NCBI GenBank assembly: GCA_037178625.1
Contig: CM074128.1
Coordinates: 4,092,001-4,156,000, forward strand
Direction of reading: 5' to 3'
Length of the DNA stretch: 64,000 bases
Source: Skeletonema tropicum
Lineage: Eukaryota > Bacillariophyta > Thalassiosirophyceae > Thalassiosirales > Thalassiosiraceae
The notes under the pieces were generated by a model. The model was not told the origin of the DNA and ran no database searches. It was given only the letters and a program-made list of their open reading frames with translations. Position 1 is the first letter of the stretch. Each line of letters begins with the position of its first letter. A program made the translations under genes and the position numbers. Below, in pieces: positions 9,354 to 21,300 of the stretch.

Positions 9354-11350
9354 ATGAATAGGAAAACAGCTCCTCAAGATAAAGATGATGAAGCATCTGT
9401 TAACTCATCTGTGGCCAGCCTCGACAAGGATCTTCAAGCTCTCAACGAGATGGACATCGATGCCGACTTCAACACGTGGTCATCCTTCAGGGGATCATTC
9501 TCGATGCAGAAGCGTGCATCTCTTGCACAGATTGGAAAAGGTAAGCGGTCCCTGGGGATGAAAATTGAAAGTTTTGATGATTCACTACATTCCATCCAGG
9601 AAGGTGAAGTAGACGAAGATCCTCTTCATAAACTATCACCTGCGGAGGAAAAAGATATCAATCAGTGGAATAAACGTTTGGGTCGTGATCAAGTGTTCAG
9701 TCGGTACTACTGGCCTGAGCAGTGGGAATTGAGAGAGATGAATACTATCCAGAAATTTCTTAAGTTGGAAAACCCGAACACATCTCAATCAATGGTGAGC
9801 ATATTCTGTTGTCAAATATTATGTGTATGAAATAGTTATCTTTCTCGAAAAGTATTGTTGCTAATTCGTGCTGCACCAACCTAGAATGAGGAAGGGGATG
9901 AAGCAACGAATCGGGCAGTCTCTTCAATCTTTTTCCCAGACGATTACGACAAGAAGTCTGTACTAATGAAGCGAGGTCCAACTTTGCTCGATGGAATAGA
10001 CGAACGAGAAGTTTTCCTGTTTTCACATGGATTTTTGATCTCGCGTATTGAGTTTGACTCTCTGATGAATCAGTTGCTTGCCACGAAGAGCGGAAATCCA
10101 GAATATTTCACCTCTGCTCAGTTGAAGAAACGCTTTGAAGATATTGACTCAGATCACAGTGGTGAGATTGATAGGTGTGAGCTGCGAGAGATTTTTCTAG
10201 GAATGGGAATTCCCATTGGAGAGAGTGCTTTGACTGAGGTGATGCACAAAATTGATACTGACGAAGACGGAACTATTACCTTTGATGAATTTGAATCTGC
10301 AATGAAAGAGTTAGCTCCAACGCAAGAAGAGAAGAAGTCGTTATTTGGTTCCCTGGGGAAACGTATTGCGAGTGCATTTGGTTCTTCGTCAGATGTGCAG
10401 CGAACGTTGGAGTGTGCGTATTTGTTGACTGATGTGGAGAAGATTGAATGCCTCAGTATGTGCCACAGTGCGAAGACGCAAATGTTTGCTCAATCTTCCT
10501 TTGGCGGCCTTTCTTTTGCAATACATGTCAGGGGCCAAGACCAGCCGATGGTGTTGATATGCTCCAAACCTGAGCACAAGTATGCTTGGATAAACGCTTT
10601 CAAGGTTTGCACTATCAACTCGATACAGAACGCAACTGATACATCAGCGAAGCAGATTCGTGGCAAGTTCGGTTGGCAGCACCAAATTATTCGGGCAACC
10701 ATCTTTTCGTTGGTTGTTACGAACAATCTTGATGGCCTACACGAGCAAATAACGTCCAATTCGCAAAAGTTTTTGAATCAACGAGATGAGTACCGCGGCT
10801 TTACTGCGTTGCATTACGCAGCTGCATTGGGTAGATTGGATTGTGCGATATTGCTGCTTCAGGCAAAGGTGGAAGTGAACGTAAAATGTAACGAGCAAAA
10901 GACGCCTCTAGACTATGGTGAGTACATGATGTAGCTAATGAAGTTATTGTGGTTTGTGGCCATCGTTGTTCTGTCTCACTAGTATTTATTTTGTAATACA
11001 TGAACTGAACTACAGCAATCATGTATGAGAAAAAAGACATGATAAAGCTACTAGAACAATATGGTGCACAAGCAAACAGATCAGGAGTTCTCTTTGAGAG
11101 TGCAATCGAAGAGCAAAAGAAAATAAAGGAACGTACCCCCAAAACAAACAATAGGAAGACTATTGCCAAAGCAGAGAGAGCAACGGGAGCGATGTCCGAC
11201 GCAATGAATGCGCTCCAAGAAAGAGGCGACAGGATTGATAAATTGGACAAGAAAACAGCTGATCTACAGCATGATGCTCAGAATTACGCTGAGATGGCAA
11301 AGAAGCTTAAGCAGAAAGCGAAAAAAAAGTCAACATTCTTTGGATTGTAA
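9354..11350 (+). CDS. EF-hand / PH-like / ankyrin multidomain protein (3 exons)
   Basis: Exons 9354-9794, 9885-10917 and 11016-11350; introns begin GTGAGC and GTGAGT, end TAG and CAG, and the joined frame encodes 602 residues. The second junction restores the ankyrin text TPLDYAIMYEKKDMIKLLEQYGA, which supports the model. A pair of EF-hands contains complete Ca loops DSDHSGEIDRCE and DTDEDGTITFDE; next comes a PH-like stretch (LECAYLLTDVEKIECLSM ... EHKYAWINAFKVC), then ankyrin repeats (GFTALHYAAALGRLDCAILLL) and a basic coiled-coil tail (KMAKKLKQKAKKKS-like). Likely a Ca-responsive adaptor at membranes; that is inference from domains. N-terminal ~150 residues are acidic and unassigned. Confidence 0.85.
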
Positions 11351-11595
11351 GAAAAATATGCTTAAATCTATAACGGATAAAAGATGCGGCGTGAGCGTGC
11401 TTCAAGACGTTTACTTCTTAGCACTTCCTATTAGCCTATATTGCATAATGTAATATGAAGAATGAACATCCGAGCTTTGCCTGTTTATGGGATTAAGCAA
11501 TTACTAGAAAATGGCAAATCGAAGATCATTGCTATGAGACACCTGAAAATAACATCTAAAACTACTTTTGCAAACTCAACACCAAATCAGTTCGA

Positions 11596-14500
11596 ACTAT
11601 TAAATTGCAGCAGTAGAAGCGATGCTACAGTCTCGTAGCTGATATGAGAGGTCCAGTGCGGACTGGCCAGCAGCACCACATTCTACCAAATCGTACCTAT
11701 CGTCGTCCATATGCGCATGAGCCGCTTCTAGTGGCCCATTATACTTTGCCCCTATACTAGAAAACCACTTAAGCTTAAGAACTGCCCAGACGGATTGCTG
11801 CCGTAGAAGCGATGCTACAGTCTTATCTCGTAGCTGATATGAGAGGTCCAGTGTTAGTGTGGGCTGGCTAGCAGCACCACATTCTACCAAATCGTACCTA
11901 TCGTCGTCCATATGCGCATGAGCCGCTTCTAGTGGCCCATTATACTTTGCCCCTATACTAGAAAACCACATTAAGAACTGCCCAGACGGATTGCTGCCGT
12001 AGAAGCGATGCTACAGTCTTATCTCGTAACTGATATGAGAGGTCCAGTGTCAGTGTGGGCTGGCCAGCAGCACCACATTCTACCAAATCGTACCTATCGT
12101 CGTCCATATGCGCATGAGCCGCTTACTAGTGGCCCATTATACTTTGCCCCTATACTAGAAAACCACTTAAGAACTGCCCAGACGGATTGCTGCCGTAGAA
12201 GCGATGCTACAGTCTTATCTCGTAGCTGATATGAGAGGTCCAGTGTTAGTGTGGGCTGGCCAGCAGCACCACATTCTACCAAATCGTACCTATCGTCGTC
12301 CATATGAGCATGAGCCGCTTCTAGTGGCACATTATACTTTGCCCCTATACTGGAAAACCACTTAAGCTTAAGAACTGCCCAGACGGATTGCTGCCGTAGA
12401 AGCGATGCTACAGTCTTATCTCGTAGCTGGTATGAGAGGTCCAGTGTCAGTGTGGGCTGGCCAGAAGCACTACATTCTACCAAATCGTACCTATCGTCGT
12501 CCATATTTGCATAAGCCGCTTCTAGTTGCCCATTGTACTTTGCCCCTATACTAGAAAACCACTTAAGAACTGCCAAGACGGATTGCTGCCGTAGAAGCGA
12601 TGCTACAGTCTTATCTCGTAGCTGGTATGAGAGGTCCAGTGTGAGCTGGTCAGCAGCACCACATTCTACCAAATCGTACCTATCGTCGTCCATATGCGCA
12701 TGAGCCGCTTCTAGTGGCCCATTATATTCGGCCGATAACCTTTAGCACTGCCCAGACGGATTGCCTGCCGTAGAAGCGATGCTACAGTGCTTATCTCATA
12801 GCTGATATGAGAGGTCCAGTGTCAGTGTGGGCTGGCCAGCAACACCACACTGTACCAGATCGTAATCGTACCTATCGTCGTCCATATTTGCATGAGCCGC
12901 TTCTAGTGGGCCATTACACTTTGCCCCTATACTAGAAAACCACTTAAGAACTGCCCAGACGGATTGCTGCCGTAGAAGCGATGCTACAGTCTCGTGTAGC
13001 TGATTTGAGAGGTCCAGTGTGGGCTGGTCAGCAGCACCACATTCTACCAAATCGTACCTATCGTCGTCCATATGCGCATGAGCCGCTTCTAGTGGCCCAT
13101 TATACTTTGCCCCTATACTAGAAAGCCACTTAAGAACTGCCCAGACGGATTGCCGCCGTAGAAGCGATGCTACAGTCTTATCTCGTAGCTGATATGAGAG
13201 GTCCAGTGCCAGTGTGGGCTGGCCAGCAGCACCACATTCTACCAAATCGTTTCTATCGTCGTCCATATGCGCATGAGCCGCTTCTAGTTGCCATTATACT
13301 TTGCCCCTATACTAAAAAAACAACTTAAGAACTGCCAAGACGGATTGCTTATTCGGCCGATAACCAATACAACGACGTTAGCACTGCCAAGATGGATTGC
13401 TGCCGTAGAAGCGATGCTACAGTCTCGTAGCTGATATGAGAGGTCCAGTGTCAGTGTGGGCTGGCCAGCAGCACCACATTCTACCAGATCGTAATCGTAC
13501 CTATCGTCGTCCATATGCGCATGAGCCGCTTCTAGTGGCCCATTATACTTTGCCCCTATACTAGAAAACCACTTAAGAACTGCCCAGACGGATTGCTGCC
13601 GTAGAAGCGATGCTACAGTCTCGTGTAGCTGATTTGAGAGGTCCAGTGAGGGCTGGTCAGCAGCACCACATTCTACCAAATCGTACCTATCGTCGTCCAT
13701 ATGCGCATGAGCCGCTTCTAGTGGCCCATTATACTTTGCCCCTATACTAGAAAACCACTTAAGCTTAAGAACTGCCCAGACGGATTGCTGCCGTAGAAGC
13801 GATGCTACAGTCTTATCTCGTAGCTGATATGAGAGGTCCAGTGTCAGTGTGGGCTGGCCAGCAGCACCACATTCTACCAAATCGTACCTATCGTCGTCCA
13901 TATGCGCATGAGCCGCTTCTAGTGGCCCATTATACTTTGCCCCTATACTAGAAAGCCACTTAAGAACTGCCCAGACGGATTGCCGCCGTAGAAGCGATGC
14001 TACAGTCTTATCTCGTAGCTGATATGAGAGGTCCAGTGCCAGTGTGGGCTGGCCAGCAGCACCACATTCTACCAAATCGTTTCTATCGTCGTCCATATGC
14101 CCATGAGCCGCTTCTAGTGGCCCATTATACTTTGCCCCTATACTAGAAAACCACTTAAGCTTAAGAACTGCCAAGACGGATTGCTTATTCGGCCGATAAC
14201 CAATACAACGACGTTAGCACTGCCAAGATGGATTGCTGCCGTAGAAGCGATGATACAGTCTCGTAGCTGATATGAGAGGTCCAGTGTCAGTGTGGGCTGG
14301 CCAGCAGCACCACACTGTACCAAATCGTACCTATCGTACCTATCGTCGTCCATATGCGCATGAGCCGCTTCTAGTGGCCCATTATACTTTGCCCCTACAC
14401 TGGAAAACCACTTAAGAACTGCCCAGACGGATTGCTGCAGTAGAAGCGATGCTACAGTCTTATCTCGTAGCTGGTATGAGAGGTCCAGTGTGGGCAGGTC

Positions 14501-15930
14501 AGCAGCACCACATTCTACCAAATCGTACCTATCGTCGTCCATATGCGCATGAGCCGCTTCTGTTGGCCCATTATATTCGGCCGATAACCAATACAACGAC
14601 GTTAGAACTGCCAAGACGGATTGCCGCCGTAGAAGCGATGCTACAGTCTCGTAGCTGATATGAGAGGTCCAGTGCCAGTGTGGGCTGGCCAGCAGCACCA
14701 CACTGTACCAGATCGTAATCGTACCTATCGTCGTCCATATGCGCATGAGCCGCTTCTAGTGGCCCATTATACTTTGCCCCTATACTGGAAAACCACTTAA
14801 GAACTGCCCAGACGGATTGCTGCCGTAGAAGCGATGCTACAGTCTCGTGTAGCTGATTTGAGAGGTCCAGTGTGGGCTGGTCAGCAGCACCACATTCTAC
14901 CAAATCGTACCTATCGTCGTCCATATGCGCATGAGACGCTTCTAGTTGCCCATTATACTTTGCCCCTATACTGGAAAACCACTTAAGAACTGCCCAGACG
15001 GATTGCTGCCGTAGAAGCGATGCTACAGTCTCGTGTAGCTAATATGAGAGGTCCAGTGTGGGCTGGCCAGCAGCACCACATTCTACCAAATCGTACCTAT
15101 CGTCGTCCATATGCGCATGAGCCGCTTCTAGTGGGCCATTATACTTTGCCCCTATACTAGAAAACCACTTAAGCTTAAGAACTGCCCAGACGGATTGCTG
15201 CCGTAGAAGCGATGCTACAGTCTCGTGTACCTGATATGAGAGGTCCAGTGTGGGCTGGCCAGCAGCACCACATTCTACCAAATCGTTTCTATCGTCGTCC
15301 ATATTTGCATGAGTCGCTTCTAGTTGCCCATTGTACTTTGCCCCTATACTAGAAAACCACTTAAGAACTGCCCAGACGGATTGCTGCCGTAGAAGCGATG
15401 CTACAGTCTTGTGTAGCTGATATGAGAGGTCCAGTGTGGGCTGGCCAGCAGCAGCACCACCACACTGTACCAGATCGTAATCGTACCTATCGTCGTCCAT
15501 ATGCGCATGAGCCGCTTCTAGTTCTAGTTGCCCATCATACTTGACTTATAACCAATACAACGTTTGCACTGCCCAGACGGATTGCTGCCGTAGAAGCGAT
15601 GCTACAGTCTCGTGTAGCTGATATGATAGGTCCAGTGTGGGCAGGTCAGCAGCACCACATTCTACCAAATCGTACCTATCGTCGTCCATATGCGCATGAG
15701 CCGCTTCTAGTGGCCCATTATATTCGACCTATAACCAATACATCGACGTTAGCACTGCCAAGACGGATGGCTGCCGTAGAAGCGATGCTACACTCTCGTA
15801 GCTTATATGCATGAGAGGTCCAGTGTGGGCTGGCCAGCAACACCACACTGTACCAAATCGTAATCATACCTATCGTCGTCCATATGCGCACGAGCCTCTT
15901 CGAGTTGTCCATCATTCTCCACGGGTTTAG
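11596..15930. repeat. Tandem array, ~22 copies of a ~190-bp unit
   Basis: The anchor GTAGAAGCGATGCTACAG (with minor variants) recurs near 11608, 11798, 11998, 12192, 12392, 12588, 12768, 12970, 13154, 13402, 13598, 13794, 13986, 14238, 14440, 14628, 14825, 15008, 15206, 15390, 15588 and 15774, mostly 180-202 bases apart. Two units are 248-252 long because they carry an extra TTCGGCCGATAACCAATAC block. A higher-order duplication of ~834 bases is visible (13154-13402 region repeated at 13986-14238). Units differ by substitutions and by many 6-base indels (for example an extra TTAAGC), which preserve a reading frame on the minus strand. The array lies between the ends of two genes (the ankyrin gene and the GT41 gene). 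Confidence 0.95.
11600..15500 (-). pseudogene. Decayed repeat-protein reading frame inside the tandem array
   Basis: Read on the minus strand, each unit gives about 64 residues: MDDDRYDLVECGAAGQP, then LDLSYQLRDKTVASLLRQQ, then SVWAVLKWFSSIGAKYNGP and LEAAHAH. Open stretches persist for up to 296 codons (13284-14174), crossing unit borders. Most length differences are 6 bases. The frame is nevertheless interrupted: a CGA to TGA change in one unit (12796 end), a TAG created by TGATATG to TAATATG (15039 end), 5-base deletions that shift frame to ...CSIASTAAI, and larger indels. No start exon or splice pattern was found. GPLEAAH...LVECGA and LKWFSSIGAKYN faintly resemble ankyrin repeats; that is weak. 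Best reading: an expanded repeat-protein gene that has decayed. Confidence 0.5.
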
Positions 15931-16113
15931 TTAATGATGTTGACTTGGTTAGTCCAATTTGAATGTTATTTTTTTTATTTAATAGATAGTTTACAACTTT
16001 TATTACTTTTATTTCCTACTTTTGGACATAATTGTTGTCGCAATTATTGGTCGTAAATTATTTATTTCAGAACGCTGTCAATTGACAATGTTTTGCTTTT
16101 ATCCAGAATTCTT

Positions 16114-18496
16114 TCAGGATAAATATTTGTTTTCTCTGTGTGCTTTTAGTAGTATATTTTGCCATTCTTCCACCGCATCTAATCAATCAAATCATCAAAA
16201 GTCAGTTTCATTCGATGCAGAAACAATTACAGATACAGTTTCTAATCATGCACACTTACCTTCTCTGCCTAACAAGTTGGGAAACTTCATCTCAATTTCT
16301 TTTTCCGCCTTACGAAGGAGAGTACTGTTGGTTCCTAGTTGCACTGCGTAATCAATATATTCTTCAAAGGAAGAAGCGACAAGCTTTTGCTGTATTTCAT
16401 CATCAAGCTCCATCATGTTGTAGTAAGCTAATGTCCATCTCCCACCTAATAGTCGTGCAGGTAATGATACAATTGCCTTTCCAACTTCCAAAACTTCACG
16501 TGATGTTGTGCATCCACCAGCTGGGTAACTATCTAACACGATTGTGCACAATTTGTAGAGGGCGATCAGTGAGTGATGTGGTTGTTGCTCGACAAAGTAA
16601 AGCCGTGACATAGGGCACTTTGCGCTTTCAAGCCTATCAAGAAATATTTGATGCGCATCCATAGTGTCTGCCTTGTGTAAAACAGCAATCCCAGTACTGT
16701 CTTTGTTCAATATGCCACATAGTAGCTCATCAAATTCAGGATGGATTTTGAAAGGTTTCTGCATATTAAGATATATTGCTCCATCGTGTGATCTTGGCAA
16801 TCCAAAGCTCTCAAGAGTATGACCCTCAACACTAACTCCGGTCAACCGCGATACTGATTCATTAATGATTCGTCGCTGATAATATTGATGCATCTTTCCG
16901 TGTGGTATCAGTAGTAATTCTTCAGAATAATGAGCTTGCGCTTGATCGAGAGGCAACTCAGCTTCAGCCCAACTGACAAAGTATTGAACTGTTCTATTCG
17001 GAATACCTGATGTTATTGGATGTCCTAGACAGCATAATCGTAGAAGCAATTACAAAGCACGATGTTCAGCATGCTTTGTTTGACAGATAGGATACGATGG
17101 AATGAAAGACAATGTTCAAAAGATCAAACTGAACATACTTACCATGTGTGTTCAGTTGTACAGGTGCAATACGCGACATTGCCATTCTTCTTGAAATGCG
17201 ACTCATGGTCATGTCCAGGTATAAAGCCATATCGAATCGCAACTTGCCCATTTCTTCTGCCAATCGTACTGGCCATGCTCCTTTGCCGGCATCAATTTCA
17301 GCATTCTTGTAAAGATGAATGATCTCATCATCACCACCATTCTCTTCTGTATGTTCCTCAAAGATGGGATCGATAGGGAGATCACCCTGCTCATGTATAA
17401 ATACGTATGTGATTTTGAACAATTCTCGAGACAGCCTGGAGAGAACGCCACCAAAATCTTCCGTTACAGAATGCCCTTTCTGCATTGTACCACTCAAAAT
17501 AGCCAAGTTGATCCTCTTTGGTTCATCATCTGCTGAATTTTCATGGCATGACTCATCCCCACTATTCATTTCCAGTATATGAGGAGCAACATACGCCTTC
17601 AACTTCGGCCATGCTCTCGTTACTATGTTGTAGTGTTGAGATGCAATAGCAGCAACATCCTCACGATAATAGAATGAAAGAGGAAATAAAGTTAATGCGC
17701 AATGTATATAAGGATCTTGAACCGATAGAGGCAATGCTGCTACAGTCAATTCATCATTGAATTCAGTTGTTTCCCGGTGATTGAGATAGAGATCAGCGTA
17801 GCTGTTCATTGTCTTGATGGATGAATCAGCTGCTTCAAGAGACGCAGGAAACGTATCCATCGATGTCGCAAGCGTCAAAAGGGAGCACGTATCACCCTCA
17901 TTCCCTCCCAGTTCAGGTGGCAATAGATTTTGTTTACTCAATTCAAATGCCATCTTGGTATATTTCATCCCCTTTTGGTTGTTTTGCTCATTCATGTGAT
18001 ATCTACCCAATAGGTTTGCGACCACAAAGGCAAAGAACGGAAACTGGTCAACCACAGTTTTGCCTTCCCCAACAATTGTAGGATCAAAGCACCTTTCGTA
18101 GTAGAACATTGCCTCTGGTGGATTAATTCCAGTCAACATCTCTCCCAAGCGAAGCAGTGTGAGAAGGTGTCCAGGTTGGTAGAAAGCAAGCAACCGCAAG
18201 AATCCAATTTTGTCTTGAGGAGATATTCCAGGCGATTCAATTCGAGCATTTAAATCATCGAAAAAATGGACGATATCCTCTGTATTCCCGCTGAAGGCTA
18301 CATTTTTGTGCGACTCGAAGTAGGCCAATACGCTGGGGGGTAGTTGATCCAGCAATGCTTTCATATGCAGTTGTTGCTGGACCAAAAGATTATCTTCGCC
18401 AACACTGGTGTTTGAAACAACGCTGCATATCTTTGCTGAAGATAGGAGTAAGAGCAGCAAGTGGCAGAGGGAGGCGTAGAAATGACGTGCCATCAT
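16114..18496 (-). CDS. GT41 (OGT/SPINDLY-like) glycosyltransferase with signal peptide (3 exons)
   Basis: Exons on the minus strand: 18496-17143, 17024-16260 and 16178-16114, giving 727 residues. Both introns start GTAAGT and end CTAG/TTAG; the first junction rebuilds QLNTHGHPITSGIPN, the GT41 hallmark (HG.P.TSG...YF), and the second yields a clean end, REDAVEEWQNILLKAH...KYLS. GT41 enzymes transfer GlcNAc or fucose from UDP/GDP sugars to Ser/Thr. The C-terminal half also shows SREVLEVGKAIVSLP and GGRWTLAYYNMM, consistent with the nucleotide-sugar lobe. The N-terminus (ARHFYASLCHLLLLLLSSA) is a signal peptide or anchor, and no clear TPR array is seen, so a secretory-pathway enzyme is indicated rather than the usual nucleocytosolic OGT. 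Confidence 0.88.
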
Positions 18497-18924
18497 ATCA
18501 TGCAGTTGGCCCTTATCAAGTGCAAAAAAATGACGGACGAGAGGTTGAGGAGAGAGGAGGTTTATGATGTTGAGCGGAGGCCGGATGGAGGCCGGCCGGG
18601 TCTTGGTGTGTTGGGTGTTGGTAGAGTGGTTTCTTCGCCCGAAGAAGGTAATTTACACAAGAGCCATTTTGATTACTAATTCCTTAGTAACGAGTAACGA
18701 TGCGAAGTTGACATGGACATCTAAATAAGGTACATACAGGGTTGTAAAGAAGTAGTTAGACTCGTGACGACTTTCAGCTGAGATTTAATTACTCCCACAG
18801 AGTAAATGGATGTCTCTAGAGTCTCTTGATTGGTTTTATTCGCACCTAAGTATTCGACATCCAAATCCAATTTTCAACTACTTTGTCTATACAAAACACC
18901 TACTTCATTGCTGCGCAATGAATC
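18497..18924. other. Intergenic region
   Basis: Between the 5' end of the GT41 gene and the 3' end of the DnaJ gene. Nothing else supported; GGCCGGATGGAGGCCGGCCG near 18578 is a local GC-rich inverted repeat. Confidence 0.4.
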
Positions 18925-20877
18925 CTACGTCATGTTTTCATCAGTACTAGCAGTATTTGCATTTGCAGCTTCAGCATCTTCTCGACCTTGATGCATATCC
19001 TTTGCTCGCCTGATCATATCCTCTGTGTCATCTTCCGTGACCTCCTGTCCCTGAGCTTTTGCCATTGTGGTCATTACAGCTACCTCGGCACGGGCCTTTA
19101 TGTCTTTTGTGTCTTTAACATCATACGTCTCACCGCCACATTCCTTTCCGATGGTATAAAACTCGCTCCCAAGTAGGCGAATAGCCTCTGCACGACGAAT
19201 TCTAGTTTCGATAGGGACTTCGGCATCCGAAAACAATTTTTTGCATGCCCCTTTCAATGTTCGCGATATATCTCGATTATTAATTGCCCAAGCAAGCTCC
19301 AAAAGCGCAGGAATGGTCTCCTCTAATTTTTGAGCAGCCACCTTTGCTTTCTCCTCGTCCATTGCATTGTCTTCACCATTCTCCTCTTCCTCGCCACCTA
19401 CCGTCATAGCTTTCTTCTCCTCCATTTGTTTCTGGACAGCTTCAACTTCTTTCATTGCCTTTCGACCAGTTGTAGCCGCATTGATCCCAGCACCCATTAT
19501 TTTCCAATTGTTAGCAGTTGACTTCCTCGTCCTTCTGAATCGAGCATTCATAGCTCCCATTCCAAGTGCAGAAGTTTGAACGCCAATGTATTCTTCAGCT
19601 TCAACCTCAAGTGTAAAGCCGATTGCAACCAAAAATGTTGCACCGAAACTTGTGGATGCAATTTTAGATGCTTCCTGTGCAATTGATGCTCTAAAAGCCA
19701 TGATATCATCTTCGTCTTTTGCCTCCATGAAGGGAATGATTTTCTCCCTCAGATTGAGCGCACACTTAACCTCACGTTTGCGCTGTTTCAACGTCATTTC
19801 TTCGCTCGAAGCACTCTTAGACGCAAGGAATTTAGCTGCATCCTCCTCTGTCATATTTTCCATGTCCATACTCTGTTGTTGCTCCATGGCATCTTTCATC
19901 AATGTATCTGCTGTTGTTGCTATCCAAAGTTCACCAATGTAGGGCTCCACCAAGTGACTGCCGAACATAACGGCAAAGAAGACAAGGGGATCAATCTCAT
20001 TGGCAAGATTTGCATCGGCCGAATTGGTTTCAGGCTTTCCATTTTTATCATAACTGGCACGACTTTGCTCATTGGACAGAATTTGATACGCATGTCCCAA
20101 AGCTTGGAACTTTGCTGCCGCCTCTGGATCATCCTGGCATTTATCTGGGTGGCACTTCCTAGCCTCCTTGTAATAGGCTTTCTTGATTTCTCCCGCAGTT
20201 GCGTTGGTTGACACACCCATCAAATCATAATACTCTCTATCTTTGACCTTCTTCTCATTAATATCCGCCGCTGCCAAGTTTCCACCACTTGCAGTCTTCC
20301 CCCCACCACTTTTAAGCTCTGCCTCGAGCTTCTCCACTTCTTCTTTATCCTTCTCCAAGTAATAATGAATCCACTCCCTCTTTTCATTGTCCCACATCAT
20401 CCCTTGCTTGCTAGAATTCATCGCCTCGACACTATTGGCCACTCCGCGCGTCATTTGATACGCTCCCACGCACACACCAGTAACAGGTAGGGCCACAGCA
20501 CTGGCCACGCCTGTGGCAAGACCTCCAAAGAATCCCCGAACGCCATTTTCGTGTGCCCCGGCGATAGGTTGGGCCACGAGCGATGCGACTCCGGCAGCGG
20601 TGCCCTTTCCTATGGATTTTAAACCGGAGGAAAGACCCGCCCAGCCGTCCTTGGGGCGGCGTGTGGAGAATAATGAGTTGAAGACCTCGGAGGCTTCTTG
20701 GAGATCTTCATCGATTTCTTGTTGTTCGGTACTGGTCATTTGTTGTTGCTCCTCTTTTTTCAGGACGGATGCTGCATCTGCAGAGGCAGCGGATGCATCG
20801 ATCGTGTTGATGTTCATCTTCTTGGTCTCTCTTTTATGAACAGAATGAGCAGAGTGAGTGGTCCTGCTCGCTGCCAA
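18925..20877 (-). CDS. DnaJ (Hsp40) protein with DnaJ-X domain
   Basis: 650 residues, single exon. The J domain lies around residues 218-280: REYYDLMGVSTNATAGEIKKAY, HPDK (~240), FQALGHAYQILSNEQSRASYD. It is followed by the DnaJ-X region (DPLVFFAVMFGSHLVEPYIGELWIA), as in yeast Caj1/Djp1 and plant homologues; these stimulate Hsp70 ATPase, and Djp1 serves peroxisome import. Upstream is a Gly/Ala-rich amphipathic stretch (GLSSGLKSIGKGTAAGVA, GFFGGLATGVASAVALP) that could bind membrane. The C-terminus is acidic and predicted helical. The first ATG (20877) gives a basic Ser/His-rich start; an ATG about 20 codons in (MNINTI) is an alternative. No targeting leader. Confidence 0.9.
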   Translation of the reverse strand: MAASRTTHSAHSVHKRETKKMNINTIDASAASADAASVLKKEEQQQMTSTEQQEIDEDLQEASEVFNSLFSTRRPKDGWAGLSSGLKSIGKGTAAGVASLVAQPIAGAHENGVRGFFGGLATGVASAVALPVTGVCVGAYQMTRGVANSVEAMNSSKQGMMWDNEKREWIHYYLEKDKEEVEKLEAELKSGGGKTASGGNLAAADINEKKVKDREYYDLMGVSTNATAGEIKKAYYKEARKCHPDKCQDDPEAAAKFQALGHAYQILSNEQSRASYDKNGKPETNSADANLANEIDPLVFFAVMFGSHLVEPYIGELWIATTADTLMKDAMEQQQSMDMENMTEEDAAKFLASKSASSEEMTLKQRKREVKCALNLREKIIPFMEAKDEDDIMAFRASIAQEASKIASTSFGATFLVAIGFTLEVEAEEYIGVQTSALGMGAMNARFRRTRKSTANNWKIMGAGINAATTGRKAMKEVEAVQKQMEEKKAMTVGGEEEENGEDNAMDEEKAKVAAQKLEETIPALLELAWAINNRDISRTLKGACKKLFSDAEVPIETRIRRAEAIRLLGSEFYTIGKECGGETYDVKDTKDIKARAEVAVMTTMAKAQGQEVTEDDTEDMIRRAKDMHQGREDAEAANANTASTDENMT

Positions 20878-21300
20878 TCAGAACGAACTCTTGCTTTGTT
20901 TGTTGAGTGTGACTGGAGACCGGACCAGAAAGAGCGAGAGTTCTTGAGATTTTTTTGTTTTTGAACGTTGCATTGGTGATCACAGTGGTTCCAAAAGAAA
21001 AGTTATGTCTGTCAGCATTTGTTACCTTGACCATCTGGGATAATGCAAAAAGGTCCGTGGTGCGAATCAGGGCACAAAAAGAATGTCGAACTCCAACGAT
21101 TACAATATTGTCTTAGCGGGCTCGTCGTCGCTCTCGTGTACGACTGGATTCAAGTAGCAAGGTCACTGCTCACTCACTGCCTTCTAAAGTTGCACCAGGC
21201 AACCGACTCTATTTTGTATTTCAGGATTGTAATAAATATATCTTTTAGGTTATCAAACTAAAGAGGATTCTGTCGCTCAATTGCCATAGGCAAGGGCTAA
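20878..21300. other. Intergenic region
   Basis: 5' flank of the DnaJ gene and 3' flank of the DEAD-box helicase gene. No further feature is supported. Confidence 0.4.

Noticed and set aside
11596..15930. CRISPR-like array
   Set aside because: The whole ~190-bp unit repeats with no unique spacers, and the context is eukaryotic.
16246..16260. GT41 gene stopping at 16246
   Set aside because: The last codons GKCA-stop read across a GTAAGT donor; splicing to an acceptor at 16179 gives a cleaner C-terminus.
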